From positions 1 to 64,000 of the forward strand of contig MNCI01003954.1 in the NCBI GenBank assembly GCA_015680685.1: a DNA stretch of 64,000 nucleotides. The letters are read 5' to 3'. Position 1 is the stretch's first letter. Each line of letters starts with the position of its first letter. Positions 11,323 through 23,879 of the stretch are shown here, piece by piece. The notes beneath the pieces are model-generated. The model made no database searches. It had not been told where the DNA came from and saw nothing but the letters and a program-made list of their open reading frames with translations. The stretch comes from Gnetum montanum (taxonomy: Eukaryota; Streptophyta; Gnetopsida; Gnetales; Gnetaceae). The translations under genes and the position numbers were made by a program.

Positions 11323-12923
11323 TGAAACACCGTGAAAATCGTGAATCGGCCTAGGGAGAAGATTCACGATTCAGGCGAAAGTTTGCGACAGAAATCCAGA
11401 AGACAGAACAAGGCAAAGAGGCGTGCAGCATCAAGTCTCCAAGTTTCTTACAAATTTCAACCTTACTTTGTTTTCTCTCTTTACGCTACATTACGCAACA
11501 TAGTGTAGTGTCGCTCAGCGTAACTCTGTTTAACATAGCCCGATATCAGAAAGTAACTTACTTCGATGAATTGGGCTAAGTTTAAGGTCTAAGACTTGTC
11601 GCATATTCTGCTAAGTCTTTTGTTCAGGGCTGAGTTTATGCTCCGTTACGCAGAGCAGTGTAATGAGCTTCCAAGAAGTCAAAGTCAGAGTCTAAAGAAG
11701 CACGATAGATTGATTTCTTCTTTTTTTGCAGATTGGTCACTTTACGCTTATTACGCTACATAGCGTAAACAAGCGTAAATTATTGTAAAGTTGACCACTT
11801 TTACGCTCTATTACACTTTGTGGGGTAAATGAGCGTAAAATAGCTTGAGTTAACTACTTCTACGCTCTATTATGCTCTGCCACGCTACGCAGCGTAAACA
11901 AGCGTAATACAACCTAAAGTCAACTAAGGCAGTACCAGACACACATCTGTTATCCATACGCATAATATGCTCATCAACGTATCGCAGCGTAATCATGAGA
12001 TAGCTTCAGCAAGAGTGGTTGACAGCGTACTTTACTGTTTTTTCAAAAATGTGATGCGACATGACTAGTTTCAACATAAAGTTTGCCAAGTCAACGGTAT
12101 TTTGAAGGTTCGAGACATGTGTCATCAGGGCCGTGCCTTCTCCACGTACTATCAAACCTATAAATACTCCAGTTGGCGAAGAAAAAAAGGATCTTTTGGG
12201 GCATCATCTTTTTTGGCAGCATCACCTCTTAGCAGAGACAGAAGACATTTTGAGCATTGGCAGCAGGAGCGATTAGTCTTTTGGCAAAAATACAGTTCTC
12301 TCCATTGGCGATCGTTAGCAGCTTTGGAGCAAAGACTACCAAAGGCAAAGGGAGCAGATCAGAGATTGAGAGATCATCTGGTATGGTTAGCAAGGTTTAT
12401 TGATCAGAAATAGTTGATCGATAGACATCCAGGCTTGACCTTCCTTGCATTCCACCTTTGGCTCACGAGGTAGACCGAGCTTCATTCTGTACTCTTTGTT
12501 GAACAATTTTCTTGTTGTTTTGTGTATGCTTCGCACAGGATAAGTAGAGTTTGCTATTGGAACTTTGTATACAATATACTTAGTCTTCGTATCAAAACAT
12601 AGATCTTGGAATTGCGCACTTTTCTAAATCTGATCCTCCTTGTCGCGTTGACGTTGTCGTTATTTCAATTTATTTACATCGTTTTCTACTCCTTCTACGA
12701 TCCATCGAGTTAATTTGTCTCATGGAATATCTATATAACACACATATTATTACGATATTCGTCAATTTACTGATTGAGTAAGTCCCTGTCTAATCGACAA
12801 GACCGTTCAGGGTACCACAGATTTGTTTTCTCCAGCACGACCCTCGCACGGATCCGTGGTTAAGACTGTGTACACGGATTTTTGTTCGGTATTTTCCAGT
12901 GACCAACGTTTTCCATCGTTACA
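11323..12923 (+). repeat. 3' LTR of element A
   Basis: The LTR runs from TGAAACACCGTG to TTCCATCGTTACA, about 1.6 kb. It matches the 5' LTR in its U3 TTACGC motifs, TATA region and U5. A TATA box lies at 12159-12166. The ORF at 12102-12413 lies across the transcribed leader and is not treated as a gene. Confidence 0.8.
12159..12166 (+). promoter_or_regulatory. TATA box in 3' LTR of element A
   Basis: TATAAATA in the context CCTATAAATACTCC is the same as in the 5' LTR at 563-570. Confidence 0.7.
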
Positions 12924-14260
12924 ACACTGACATCGACTCAAATCTCGTGCCCTAGATCATGACCATCATTTCCTAGCACCCTTAACCATGACTTCTCGGC
13001 CATCACTGTGCTCACTGATGGTATCGAGTATGTTGGAATCTCACTCTATTTTGGGGAACTGATACTGAAGATCGAAATCTCACACTCATCTATGTTGGAA
13101 ACACCAACCTCAATTGCGACAGAAATGCAAAATTCTACACCTATGGTCGCTTGGACCTCAGAGGTAAAGGAGGTGTGAATCATAATAAAATTTTTGTTAT
13201 AATAGCTAAAAGATCCCTTCATTTAGGTTTCTTTTTTTTGATAAAATTTATATATGAATTAGGCCAATATGTTTCTTGAGTAGCTTTGTGTGAATGTATG
13301 TTTTAAGCATAAAATTTTGTAGGTAGGGTAGGATGAGGGGTAGAGCTAGAGACATTTGAGGAAGGATAGTAATGGCTACAATTAAAGCTGCAACCTAAAG
13401 GGAAGGGTCTTCTAAAGTTTTTGTGTCAACAATAACCTTTGGTTATTGGAATCTCTTTCTAGAAACAAACTTTCTGCCAGTCTTTTTATGTGTGTTTTTG
13501 TTAATTTTTTATAGTGAATTGTAATGTGTTGAACATTACATTTTGATGATTTTGTGTAATTTTCATAGTTTCAGTTTAAGATGAGCTCTTCTATCATCAG
13601 TACTTAGCATGCTTTTCTATACATTTGCATTCCCAATGCGAAAACATTCCAAAGTTTAGTTCTGTTCTTTTTTCAATACTTTCTAGAGTGGCAGGAAATT
13701 CTCAAATTGTAATTTTCTACTACTATCTTGAGTAATCTTCTTTTGCTAAATCCTTTTTCAATGTAAAGGAACATTTGTAAGTTCATGTACTCTTTATCTC
13801 TTTGTATATTTTGTGTAGGTTTTATCATTTCTATGGCTATGCTTTGAAATTTAGCAGTTACCATGGAGTAGATGTGTTTAGTTGTTATGATTGTGACTAC
13901 TTTTTCATTTGCAATATGCATTTTAATAAAATGCCAAAGCGTTAGCATTTTTGCTAGTACATGAAAATTATTAGCCAATTTGAGATGTCGGCCTGACTTT
14001 GGTCATAATTTTAACAATTTTTCCTGCTTATTGGGAGGATGTAAAGAGTTCAAATTTGATAATTTCTTCTTACCTTTTCCAATGTAGTGAGGCCTTTTCT
14101 CTATGTACATATTCTTTGATTGATGAAATCTAATGGGTGATATGGTTGTTAACCTAGTAAATTTTAAAAATGACAACTTTTGCACCTCTGGCAGCCTAGA
14201 CCCTAGGAAGTTCTTCGGCAAGATCATGTTGTGATGATCCTAGCCAATGTTGAGGAAAAC
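12924..14260. other. Gene-poor flank of element A
   Basis: No recognisable gene. At 13010-13180 one frame (GIEYVGISLYFGELILKIE) is open up to a CAGAG/GTAAAG that could be a splice donor, but I cannot name it. Minus-strand ORFs at 13673-13978 and 14003-14227 are lysine-rich, have no visible motif and look like chance ORFs in AT-rich DNA. Confidence 0.3.
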
Positions 14261-14329
14261 GGTAACGAGCTTTCCACTGATAACCTATTATTTATAAATC
14301 TCCCCTAGCTAAAGAGTCACTGCAAGGGA

Positions 14330-14760
14330 GCCAATGATTATATTTATCTCGATTATTTATAATCTTGGTTATATATAATGATATATTTATAATCATAAAC
14401 ATAAATGATTATATATAATGATTATAAACACTTCATCATAAATGAAGTTGGTTATTTATAATCATTTCATTATATATATCTTATGGATAATGCTAACTGA
14501 GATATAATCATTATGGATCAGCATTACGAATGAATAAATAATATCTCTAACATTATGGATTATGAGTAATATTTCATCATATCTTGGCTTTATTTATTAT
14601 GAAATGTTTACCATTCGAATGAATCTTATAATCGATAATAGCTTAAATTATAATTATGGATTATTGCTCTAATTATAATAATCTCATAGCATTTATTGGA
14701 TTCAAAATAATTATAATATAATAATTATGAATGAGGTGTTAGCATCATTCATATCTTGTC
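14330..14760. repeat. AT-rich degenerate ATTTATAATC/TTATGGAT repeats
   Basis: Short imperfect repeats of TTATTTATAATC, ATAAATGATTATA and CATTATGGAT alternate on both strands and would fold into weak hairpins. No coding potential. Confidence 0.5.
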
Positions 14761-14898
14761 CATTGTAACAATAATGTCAATATACAAAAGCCCGTGATAT
14801 AATAATAACATTATTTATGCATTTGTAATGTGATTTTTTATATCTCCACAAATGAATATGCATTACAAATATATGTTGCAGTGCCAATTTACTTTGAT

Positions 14899-15150
14899 CT
14901 CTTCATATTCCCTCATGCACATGCGCCACATGCATGGGNAAGTTAAAGAATCAGTGCAAGGGAGTTGAATCTCTACTCGATTAATGTCCCCTAACCCCTA
15001 AGCTTCCCATTCGTCTCTTTATATTCCTTCACATGCATGCACCACATGCAAGGAAGCCAAAGAGTCATTGTAGGGGTGTCAAATCTCTATTCAATTGACG
15101 CCCCTTGACCCTTGGGCTCCCCATTCATCTCTTCATGTTCCCTCACGTGT
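14899..15150. repeat. Tandem duplication with a unit of about 115 bases
   Basis: The phrase CTCTTCATATTCCCTCA recurs with small changes at 14899, 15015 and 15129, each followed by GCATGCACCACATGCA-like sequence and by GTCAAATCTCTATTCAATTG-like sequence. A single N at 14939 sits in the first unit and may mark a contig join made inside the repeat. Confidence 0.65.
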
Positions 15151-15164
15151 AGGGCATGACGTGG

Positions 15165-15290
15165 GTAATAATGAATATTTATTATTATAAATGGTGGGTA
15201 CTATTGAATATTTATTATTATTATAAATGGTGATCGTTACAATTATAGTAATAATGAATATTTATTATTATTATAAATGGTAACGATTAT
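15165..15290. repeat. TAATAATGAATATTTATTATTATAAATGG repeats
   Basis: Three imperfect copies of a unit containing AATATTTATTATTA and ending ATAAATGGT are followed by GGTTACGGTTACGAT-like simple sequence up to about 15350. Confidence 0.6.
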
Positions 15291-15592
15291 GGTTACAGTG
15301 ACGGTTACGATCATGGCAACGATTAAGGTGATGACGGTTACTGTGTGATGTAGTATTTAAAAATATTGAACTTAGGCATCATGTTATAAGATTAAGACAT
15401 GAAATATTGAAATTTATGCATTTTTAGAAACATGGATCCTGCTACTATTAGTCCTAATAGAGAAGGTGAAGAACACTCTCTTCAAGATTAGCAACAACAA
15501 CCATTTACTATAACAAGTAGTGCAACAACTATATGCTGCAACAAGTAATGCAATCTCTGCTTATATGTGAAGGTGCAAGGGTAATGCTTACA

Positions 15593-16226
15593 NNNNNNNN
15601 NNNNNNNNNNNNNNNNNNNNNNNNNNNNNNNNNNNNNNNNNNNNNNNNNNNNNNNNNNNNNNNNNNNNNNNNNNNNNNNNNNNNNNNNNNNNNNNNNNNN
15701 NNNNNNNNNNNNNNNNNNNNNNNNNNNNNNNNNNNNNNNNNNNNNNNNNNNNNNNNNNNNNNNNNNNNNNNNNNNNNNNNNNNNNNNNNNNNNNNNNNNN
15801 NNNNNNNNNNNNNNNNNNNNNNNNNNNNNNNNNNNNNNNNNNNNNNNNNNNNNNNNNNNNNNNNNNNNNNNNNNNNNNNNNNNNNNNNNNNNNNNNNNNN
15901 NNNNNNNNNNNNNNNNNNNNNNNNNNNNNNNNNNNNNNNNNNNNNNNNNNNNNNNNNNNNNNNNNNNNNNNNNNNNNNNNNNNNNNNNNNNNNNNNNNNN
16001 NNNNNNNNNNNNNNNNNNNNNNNNNNNNNNNNNNNNNNNNNNNNNNNNNNNNNNNNNNNNNNNNNNNNNNNNNNNNNNNNNNNNNNNNNNNNNNNNNNNN
16101 NNNNNNNNNNNNNNNNNNNNNNNNNNNNNNNNNNNNNNNNNNNNNNNNNNNNNNNNNNNNNNNNNNNNNNNNNNNNNNNNNNNNNNNNNNNNNNNNNNNN
16201 NNNNNNNNNNNNNNNNNNNNNNNNNN
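15593..16226. other. Assembly gap (634 N)
   Basis: An unbroken run of N. Open frames crossing it are not meaningful. Confidence 0.99.
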
Positions 16227-17919
16227 AGCATTATTTATGCAAGAAATTTGTTTCTCAAAAATACCATGAACAAACAAAGAAAGAGCAAACTTGACCAAGA
16301 GGGTAAAACTAAATTGAGTAAGTGGCAGAGAAATAGAGGAGAGATGAGTGATTCCATTTTTAGTTATCTTGTTACCTCGTCTAGTAGTCTTGCTTGGTTA
16401 ACATCATTTTTTTTAAAATCATCTTGGCCAATATATATATAAGCTAGTTTTAGAGTTGTGATATCTTCATAATCTAGAAGAGTTTTGGGCTAATCTTGGT
16501 CTTGTTGAGAAGCCCGTTCTACAATCTATCAACTTGTACAATTTTAGATTAATTGGAATTTATTTGATGATTCAAATTTGGCCCAAAAATAAGTATAGAA
16601 TAAAACTATTCAACATCCAAAATAGAAATTGGTAATTTTCAAGATGAACATCTCTATGATCTATAAGAGTTATGAAGTTACTAAATACTTGATATAAAGA
16701 TCTTTCAAAAATTTACCTACTTGAAAAGTTTGAACCTAATTTGAATTGATTTGATAGTTAAAATATGGTAGATAATAGTGATTCTAAATGTGATTTTCAA
16801 CTTTTATTAATGATAATTGGTGAATATTATGAAAGGAGGATGGATGAACTGATAATGGGATAAATTGTGAAATTGAGAATAGGATTGTAGATGATAAATA
16901 GGATATGGGATTATGGGATAAATTGTGTAATTGCTTCACTTACAAACATGATTTGCCCATATATTTATAGCCAAATGATGGGTCTAAAATACAATGTAAT
17001 GGGATAAACCTATTTTATAAAAAATTGGGCTAGAAATTTGAGAGACATGAGACATTAGGATCATTCTCTAATTACATCCATCCATCAATCCTTTAATAAA
17101 ACTAAAGATAATATAATTTTCTTTCATGTATTATGTGACATCATAATTTAAATATAAATTATATAGCTTTGGTCTTTATTTTATGAAAAAAGCTATTTTG
17201 GATTCACTTGATCTCTGTCTTTTCTTGAAGTTTGAACTTTATCTTCATGATTACACTTGTATTTGTTGTATCTCCATATGTAAACATGACCTTATATCAC
17301 TTTGAATTTGGGCTTATTGAAATCACTTTTTCTATTTATTTTGAAATCCACATCTTGGACAAGTCGAGTGATTGGAGTGTGAGTTACCAGAGTGCATGTT
17401 AGAAGCATTAGTTTTTACTCTTTATTGTAATTTTGCAGAACCATGATTTCACCATGACTTCTAGTGAATACAATAGTTCTAGGAAACCACCACCTCATCG
17501 CAACTTGTTATGAGGAATCATGACTATGCCATGACTCATAGTCCATTTGTGGTCTAAGATTTCAATTGTCTCACAACTTGTGGAAAAATTTGAAGTATAG
17601 GAGGTACCAAAAGGCTAAAATGTTTACCATGACTTGATCATAACTCATAGTTTTCCCAAAGTTCATTTTTCTTTGTTTTTTATAGACCAATACTCATGGC
17701 AAGCTCATGGTAAAACATCAAGACTTGAACAAGACCTATGGTTAGCCATCACAACCTATGGTAAAATACCACAACCTGTGGAATTGTAGATCATGACTTC
17801 TTTATCACTCATGGTTGGCTTGTGGTGGCTAAAATCGATGTCAATAAAGCTAAAATATTTGTTGCATCTTGATCAAAGGGATCTTATTTTGTTGCTAACC
17901 TTTGAAAAATATTAAGCTA
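16227..17919. other. AT-rich non-coding stretch
   Basis: No gene is recognised. There are short local repeats such as GGGATAAATTGTG (about 16858 and 16917). Between 17440 and 17840 many CATGACT/ACTCATGG words occur, including ACAACCTATGG and ACAACCTGTGG. These may be a decayed LTR or satellite-like segment. Confidence 0.35.
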
Positions 17920-18130
17920 AATGCATGAAAAATAAATTCTATTAAAAGTAAATTCAACTCTAAGTCAAAGTGATACAATGAATATGAATCAATCTCAATC
18001 TTATTTTTGATCATGGATTATGTCTAGGTACAATTCCACTTGAATAAAACATTGTACAATCTATTCAGATTCATGCTACTAGCACTTGCTAACTATTACT
18101 AGACTATAGAAATAAACTGCAAGAGTCTGG
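17920..18130 (-). repeat. Minus-strand LTR fragment, gag-protease family
   Basis: Read in reverse, it contains TTAGCAAGTGC.AGTAGCATGAAT, then AAATAAGATTGAGATTGATTC. This is the same order as in the minus-strand LTR at 18313-18990, so it is a second copy of the middle of the LTR in the same direction. Confidence 0.6.
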
Positions 18131-18312
18131 CTACACTTTCAACCCAATGATGCCTTAAACATGATGGATGAATCACATTTAGGAGCATTTTTTGTGACTA
18201 CATCAATGTATCTATGTCAACCTAGCATAAGTTTAGTTGACTAAGAAACATCAATGCATCAATGTTGACTAAGCCTTTCTAAAATCACACTTTTATTAGT
18301 CACCATACCCTC

Positions 18313-18990
18313 TAATGAGTGGTGAGAGTTCTCTATGCCCAACCATATAGATCACAAGTGCTCATGCATGATCTAGTTGAATTTTGTGGATAGAAACTAG
18401 TTTGGATGACTTAGATAGTTAAATTCTAGACTACTAGTCATTGTCTTTCCAATCACACTTGTGTGGGCTTAAGTTGTATGGTTAAGTTTTATTGAGATAC
18501 ATGGTTAGAAGATTATTTATTAAAAATATTAATATATTAAAATAATAATCTAATTAATCTGTGTGTAAGAAAATAAATCTAAACTAGCCTAAGCCTAGAG
18601 TTTTCAATTCCAATTTATTGTACACATCTTGAACATATATTAACGTCATTGGGTTACCAAGTGTTTATTGTTGGGCATACCAAATGTTCATTGCTAAGAT
18701 TACCAAATGCTAATATGTTTATGATTAATTTGATTGTACTCACGTGAATTATTTAAGTATGATGAAATGAAATGAAATGTTAAACTAAGGTACATGGAAA
18801 ATAAATTGTATTAAAAATAAGTTTTATTCTAAGTTAGAATGCTGTATTGAATAGGAATCAATCTCAATCTTATTTTCATTTATGAATTTTGTTTAAATAT
18901 GATATACTTGAATAAGACATCATACAACTAACTCAAATTCATGCTATGGGCACTTGCTAACTATTGTTAAGACTACGAAAATAAATTGGA
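18313..18990 (-). repeat. Minus-strand LTR, gag-protease family (old)
   Basis: In reverse, this ends with TATGGTTGGGCATAGAGAACTCTCACCACTCATTA. That corresponds to the end of the family LTR (TATGGTTGAGTGTAGGGGTACCTCGCCACTCATCA), with CA changed to TA. It also shares GGTAACCCAATGACGTT and GATGTGTACAATAAATTGG with the younger LTRs. The reversed ORF2 remnant at 19140-19960 lies on its upstream side, so it is the 3' LTR of a minus-strand copy. Confidence 0.65.
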
Positions 18991-19139
18991 AGAGTTCTAC
19001 TAAGGAAATGATCAAATGCTGTCATAAATGCAATGGGTAGACACATGTATATATGCATTTATTGCACTTACATTAATTTTAAGTGTTTACAATTTAACTT
19101 ACAAAATTTAAACACATTACAAAATTTTTGTGTGTAGAT

Positions 19140-19960
19140 ATTATAAAATTATCTAAGGAATATGCCTCAAGTGGAGTAGTAGGTGGTGGATTTTGTGACT
19201 CTTATGGTAGCTCCTCATGTCTTAGTGCTAGCTGTGGTTGGTTAACTACTATTGCCTTTAGCTAAAATGCATCCAATAATACTTTCATATTTTCCTCGTT
19301 ACTCATTGGATCATTGATTATCAAGGTTACTTTGCTTAGAGTTGCTATTGTTGGCACATCCCACAGATAAGTTAAAGCAAGAAATATCTCCTTGGCATTG
19401 ACTAACTAGGGAAAATGTTTTTATTTAATATTAAATGCTTTGATGGTGTTCTTAAGCTTGTGATGATCAGCCATACATTTGACCAAGTTATCTACAGCTG
19501 ATCACTAATCTTCAATTTGGCTTTGAGAATGTAAAGCTTAAGATTTGCTATTTCTAACTTCTACTTCATGTTCTTATGATGCTTGAACTCTCCTTTTAAG
19601 CAAGTACGAGCTAGTCACCTGATTTTCTAGTTCTCACTATGGTCTCTTAATAGTGAGCATTGTCAAATTAGTGAGATTTACAAGCTCCATATATTTGGTC
19701 ATCTCTTTGATTTACAACTCCTTCATTTAGATCTCTACCTTATTGTAAGTATTTAGCTCTTCAAAGATGAGTTTCCATGCATCACCTTGGAGTTGTAGTT
19801 GTTAGAAGGCTTCATTCATCTTGGCCTTAGCAAGTTGAATTTCCTTCTCATTAACCTTCATCAGCATGCCTACTTGGTCCCTCTAATGATTCTTGACTTT
19901 TACATACTTCAGGATCTCATTTTACCATCTAGTTATTCTTAGCCTTAGAATGTCATCTTA
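19140..19960 (-). pseudogene. Minus-strand remnant of second ORF (coiled-coil part)
   Basis: In reverse the sequence follows the 3' half of the second ORF of the inner element (about 34030-34720). Shared points are the AAGGAAATTCAACTTGCTAAGGC-like start, TATATGGAGCTTGTAAATCT, and the STCTGTGGGATGTGCCAA box that corresponds to CCGTGGGAAGTGCCAA at 34547. Many stops and indels are present. It follows the LTR end at 20015 almost directly, so gag and the first half of the ORF were deleted in this copy. Confidence 0.55.
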
Positions 19961-20014
19961 AAATTCTTTTTACTAAGTCATAGAACTCCCTCCTAAAATC
20001 ATCCTTTATATTAG

Positions 20015-20196
20015 GTTGCCAATTGATGAGTAGTGGATCCTCCTATGCCCAACCATATGAATCACAAGCGTTCATGCATGATCTGATCAAATTCCATGGA
20101 TGGAAGTAGTTATGGCATTTATATTGTTAAGAATTGATCATAGGACATTGTTTTCCCACTTGGACTAGTGGTAGCTTTGTCATGTATGGTTTGGTC
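20015..20196 (-). repeat. Minus-strand LTR end, head-to-head with the next LTR
   Basis: In reverse, this reads CCAAACCATACATGAC.. through ..CATATGGTTGGGCATAGGAGGATCCACTACTCATC. That is the 3' part of the family LTR. It meets the plus-strand LTR piece near 20196. Confidence 0.6.
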
Positions 20197-20336
20197 TAAA
20201 GTGGAAAGACAACCACCTACAATCAATGCTTAGAAATCTAGATGCCACAACTAGTCCCATCCATGGAATTTGACCAGATCATGTGTGAATGCTTGTGATT
20301 CATATGGTTGGGTGTAGGGGTACCTGTCTCTCATCA
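20197..20336 (+). repeat. 3' part of the 5' LTR of element C
   Basis: It ends GGTTGGGTGTAGGGGTACCTGTCTCTCATCA, as in the other LTRs of the family (25189-26007). The upstream part of the LTR is missing, because a reversed LTR end abuts it at about 20196. Confidence 0.7.
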
Positions 20337-20337
20337 T

Positions 20338-20356
20338 TGGCATCATTGTCAGGGAT
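20338..20356 (+). promoter_or_regulatory. Degenerate tRNA-Asp-type primer-binding site of C
   Basis: TTGGCATCATTGTCAGGGAT follows the LTR end. Compared with TTGGCGCCGTTGCCGGGGA in the outer element, it differs mainly by transitions. Confidence 0.6.
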
Positions 20357-20473
20357 AAGTCAGTGTTATACTAAATAATTATTTTTCAAAGTTCATTGTA
20401 TCAGAACCTAACTCTAATCTTCACAACCTTAATATAAAGCACACTTAGCACAAACCAGAAAAAATGATAACAT

Positions 20474-23457
20474 GGCTTCACATAATGATCAACTATCACC
20501 TGCCAAGGAAACAAGAAGGAGTAGTGACAAAATTACTAATGAAGAAGATTGGGGAATGCCAATGTAGACATGTATTACTTATGCTCATACTAATCCATAC
20601 CTTCATATTCCATCAAGACAAAAAAATGAGGTGGAGAGACATGCAAGGCAACATAGTCCTGCCTCCTAAATGTGTAGCACTAAACGTGCTACAAACTGCT
20701 CTAAGGGGAATGCACTTGGACTAGATTGAAGAAGGATATCATGTGACTCAACACATGATTAGACCCTTTATACCTACAAGGGAGCAGATGAAGAGAGATG
20801 TTGTTATGGAGGTTAAACATGTTCATACTAAAGGGAAGCAAGACAACACATCAGTTGTCATAGAAGAGCTTGATGTTGATTAGTTCATTTCAAAACAACT
20901 CCATGAGAACCATGAGGAGCCATCAAAGACACCTACCATCAGAGTAGAGGAACCTGTCAAATCCCAACTTCACTCTACTTTGGTAGAGACTCACAAGGTG
21001 GAGGATATTGACTTAAGATACAAGCAGGACTCTAGGCCAAGGGATTCTACTAAGTTCCACAAAGAAACTCATATGGGTCATGAAAGGAGAACCAACCAAC
21101 ATCGTTCTCCTACTACCTCCTCTACTTCATCATGATCATTAGAAGACCATGATAGGAGACAACACATGTACTAAGACTTTGATAGAGAAAAGAGAAGAGC
21201 TCATGGTCATCATGATTGATACTTAAGATATTCTGATTCAAAAGATGAGGAGAATGAAAGAAGAAGGTATAGAGATAGAAGAGAGGATCAAGAGAGGCAC
21301 GAGCATAGAAGGGGTCACTGCTACCATAGAGCCTATGAACCTAATCATGATGACAAACCCCTTATGGGAACTCGAAGCATGATCAACATTCAAGAAGAAA
21401 TTTACATACCAACCAAGCACATGAGAGACAGTTAAATCAAATGACTAGATATCAATAACATGTCTTGATTTGAAGGAGGTTACAATGCTAATCACCCACA
21501 TCACCTTCAAGAATTCCATGATGGCTATGCCCTTCAAAACATAGAGAGTTATTGGTAGAAATTGAAGTTGTTTCCTAGAACACCTATGAAGGAAGTGGAA
21601 AGCTAGTATAGGTCATTGGAACTTGAATCCATCAGACGCTAGAGTACCAGGCTCAAAATTTTCAATGACAAATATCAAACATATTCATGAATGTCGAACC
21701 TAAGAAAGAAAATCCAAAACTGGAAATAAGGGACTTATGAGACCCTTGATGTAGTAATGGGCAGATATTATTCACTGTTACACAAATGTTGAGGCTATAG
21801 ATTTTCATCAAAGGAATAGTTGAGGCACATCATAGATGGGCCAAGAAGTAAAACAATAGAGAACCTTGGGGTTTATGCCCAAGGAAGACTATTAGAATTG
21901 GCCACCAATTATATTCCAAGACTTATTAATCAAGTGGAAAAATAAGAAGGAGAACTTAGGAAAAGGGAATCAAGTGAAGAATATAACAAGGATCCATCAA
22001 TCTAGAAAAGAGATGTATGAGCCTATGAAACCTAAGATTAAGAAACCTTGGACCAAGTCATTAGGAAAGAGATGCTATCGATTCAGAAATCTGTTGCCGA
22101 TGTAGCAACATAGATAGTAAAAATGTGGGATTTGATAGAAGAACGATGTACAACAGTACTAAATATTGTGGAGGAGAAAGTAGAACAAGCACTCAATAGA
22201 GGCAAAGATAAAAAGAAGAAGAGGAAATTTGGATAAAAGGGAAAAGTTGCTTAAGTAGATGGGCACTTAGACACCAGCTCCACAGATGATGGAGGTTGCA
22301 GTATGTGCCAATACAAACATCCTAAGGGATGTTGTCTAGTCATGGTACATCTACAAGGAACTGGGGCATACGCACTTAACCCATGATTTATCCAAAAACA
22401 AGTGCCCAAACAGATACCTTATCCTCAAGGTAACTACAGATAACAACCTCAACCAATGTACTATCCTAGTGGAGCTTTGCCTCAACAACAGGTGCAGTAC
22501 TATCAATAGTGGCAACAACCACAATCATGGGCCACCACTGCACCAATAGTATTCATATCAATAACTTGATCCTTATGGATACTCTGTCCAGTGTCTGATC
22601 TTACCAGTGAATGCCATTGTTCAAAATCCACAATATCACCCACTAGAATACTACCGAATGATGCCACCAAAGACTAATCCAAACTTTCATATGCATCCAA
22701 AAGTAGCTGATCTCTTAAATCCCAATCCAAATCCCAATCCACTAGTGCCACCACCGGATTTTCAGGGTGAACTACCATCATAGCTACAACAAAACAAAGT
22801 TGCAAGGGTAGTAAATGTACAAATAGAAGATCTTACTAGTAATGCTAAGGGCCAAATAAAGAAACATCCTTTCTTTAGGATGAGTCTAAAGAAAGCTAGT
22901 AGAATAGGAGCTTCATCAAGACCATCTTCTTCTAAAATAGATCTTCTCACTCTTGACAAGCCTCCATCATCATCAAGTCTAAAAATATAGACTGTCATGC
23001 TCACGGTAGTTGTTACCAATTGGATTAAGGTAGGGCCACTCCCATAGAAGCAAATTAACCCAAGAGTTCCTTTAATCTATCTACAAGTAGCTGGGAATCT
23101 ACTGTGCAAAGCTCCATTAGACTCAGGTTTCGAAGTCAATTTAATGTCATATGACACATATCAAACCTGGAACCTACCATCATTTAAGGAATGCAACATC
23201 AGGTTGAAGCTTGCAGATCAATCTATTGTTATCCCTTTGGGATAGTTTGATTATGTAGTAACTGCTATCATTGGGTGGTCCTACCTAGTAGACTTCTTGG
23301 TGATCGATGTGAAGTATATTGATAAGGAATGTCCAATCATCATGGGGAGGGCATGGGTTAGCACCATTGATGCTAAGCTAAACATGAGATATTTATCCGT
23401 GGAGATCTTAAAAGAGGATAACATGGAGCCATCCACACATAAAGAATTCCTTGCATA
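20474..23457 (+). pseudogene. gag-pro: gag-protease of element C
   Basis: Homologous along its length to the outer element's gag-protease. The N-terminal part has MRWRDMQGNIV. A charged, His/Arg-rich linker follows (about 21060-21320). The gag core (about 21460-21960) includes FEGGYNANHPHHLQEFHD and the LDVVMGRYYSLLHKC box. A zinc knuckle CSMCQYKHPKGCC has C-X2-C-X3-H-X4-C spacing. The protease has PLIYLQVAGN, LDSGFEVNLMS (the expected DSG is kept) and PIIMGRAW. Many stops interrupt it, plus at least one frameshift near the start. It ends at protease and nothing resembling RT follows. Confidence 0.75.
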
Positions 23458-23879
23458 ACTACTAAAAGAGAAGGGTGCAATAGTGGATAGAATACTCAAA
23501 GTACTAACATAGACATCATACTAGTCCATAGTAATAATGAAACACAAATGTGTGTAGAAAGAAGAGCAGAAGCCACAAAACCAAAAGACAAGCCATGACC
23601 ACTAAATGAGAACCTTAATTTGTCAAACATTTGCATGGATACACATGAATCACTTACTAATTCCTATTTGAAGAAAATGATTCCAACTAAGGACTTGGAA
23701 ACGAAAATATTAACTCATGAACACATACCAATGGGAAAGGAAAACAAGAACTTAGATTATCAAAATTCAACCACCATCAAGATCACATGGGATAATCATA
23801 ACAAAATTAAAACCCTAAAAATGGTAAGAGAACCATCCAATGTATATGATCCAGGACATCTAGGAAGCATTTTCTGAAC

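Larger units (their letters stand above)
1..12923 (+). mobile_element. Ty3/gypsy Tat-type LTR retrotransposon A (gag-less, decayed)
   Basis: Two related LTRs (1-1406, cut by the window start, and 11323-12923) flank an internal region with pol on the plus strand and two antisense genes. A second RNase H domain between the first RNase H and integrase is the hallmark of the Tat/Ogre lineage. The order seen is LTR, antisense spliced gene, RT, RNase H, second RNase H, integrase, tandem array, short antisense ORF, PPT, LTR. No gag or protease is found between the 5' LTR and pol, whereas the related element D (50852 onward) has both upstream of its antisense gene, so A probably lost them by deletion. 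All coding parts contain stop codons. Target-site duplication cannot be tested because the 5' end lies outside the window. Confidence 0.85.

Noticed and set aside
12102-12413. A 103-codon ORF in the 3' LTR of element A
   Set aside because: It overlaps the TATA box and transcribed leader of the LTR and has no matching ORF in the 5' LTR.
13673-14227. Two minus-strand ORFs downstream of element A
   Set aside because: AT-rich chance frames with no motif, splice site or homologue seen in the window.
15488-16298. Long open frames over the first N gap
   Set aside because: They consist of N-coded residues and have no real content. The same holds for frames over 38695-39026.
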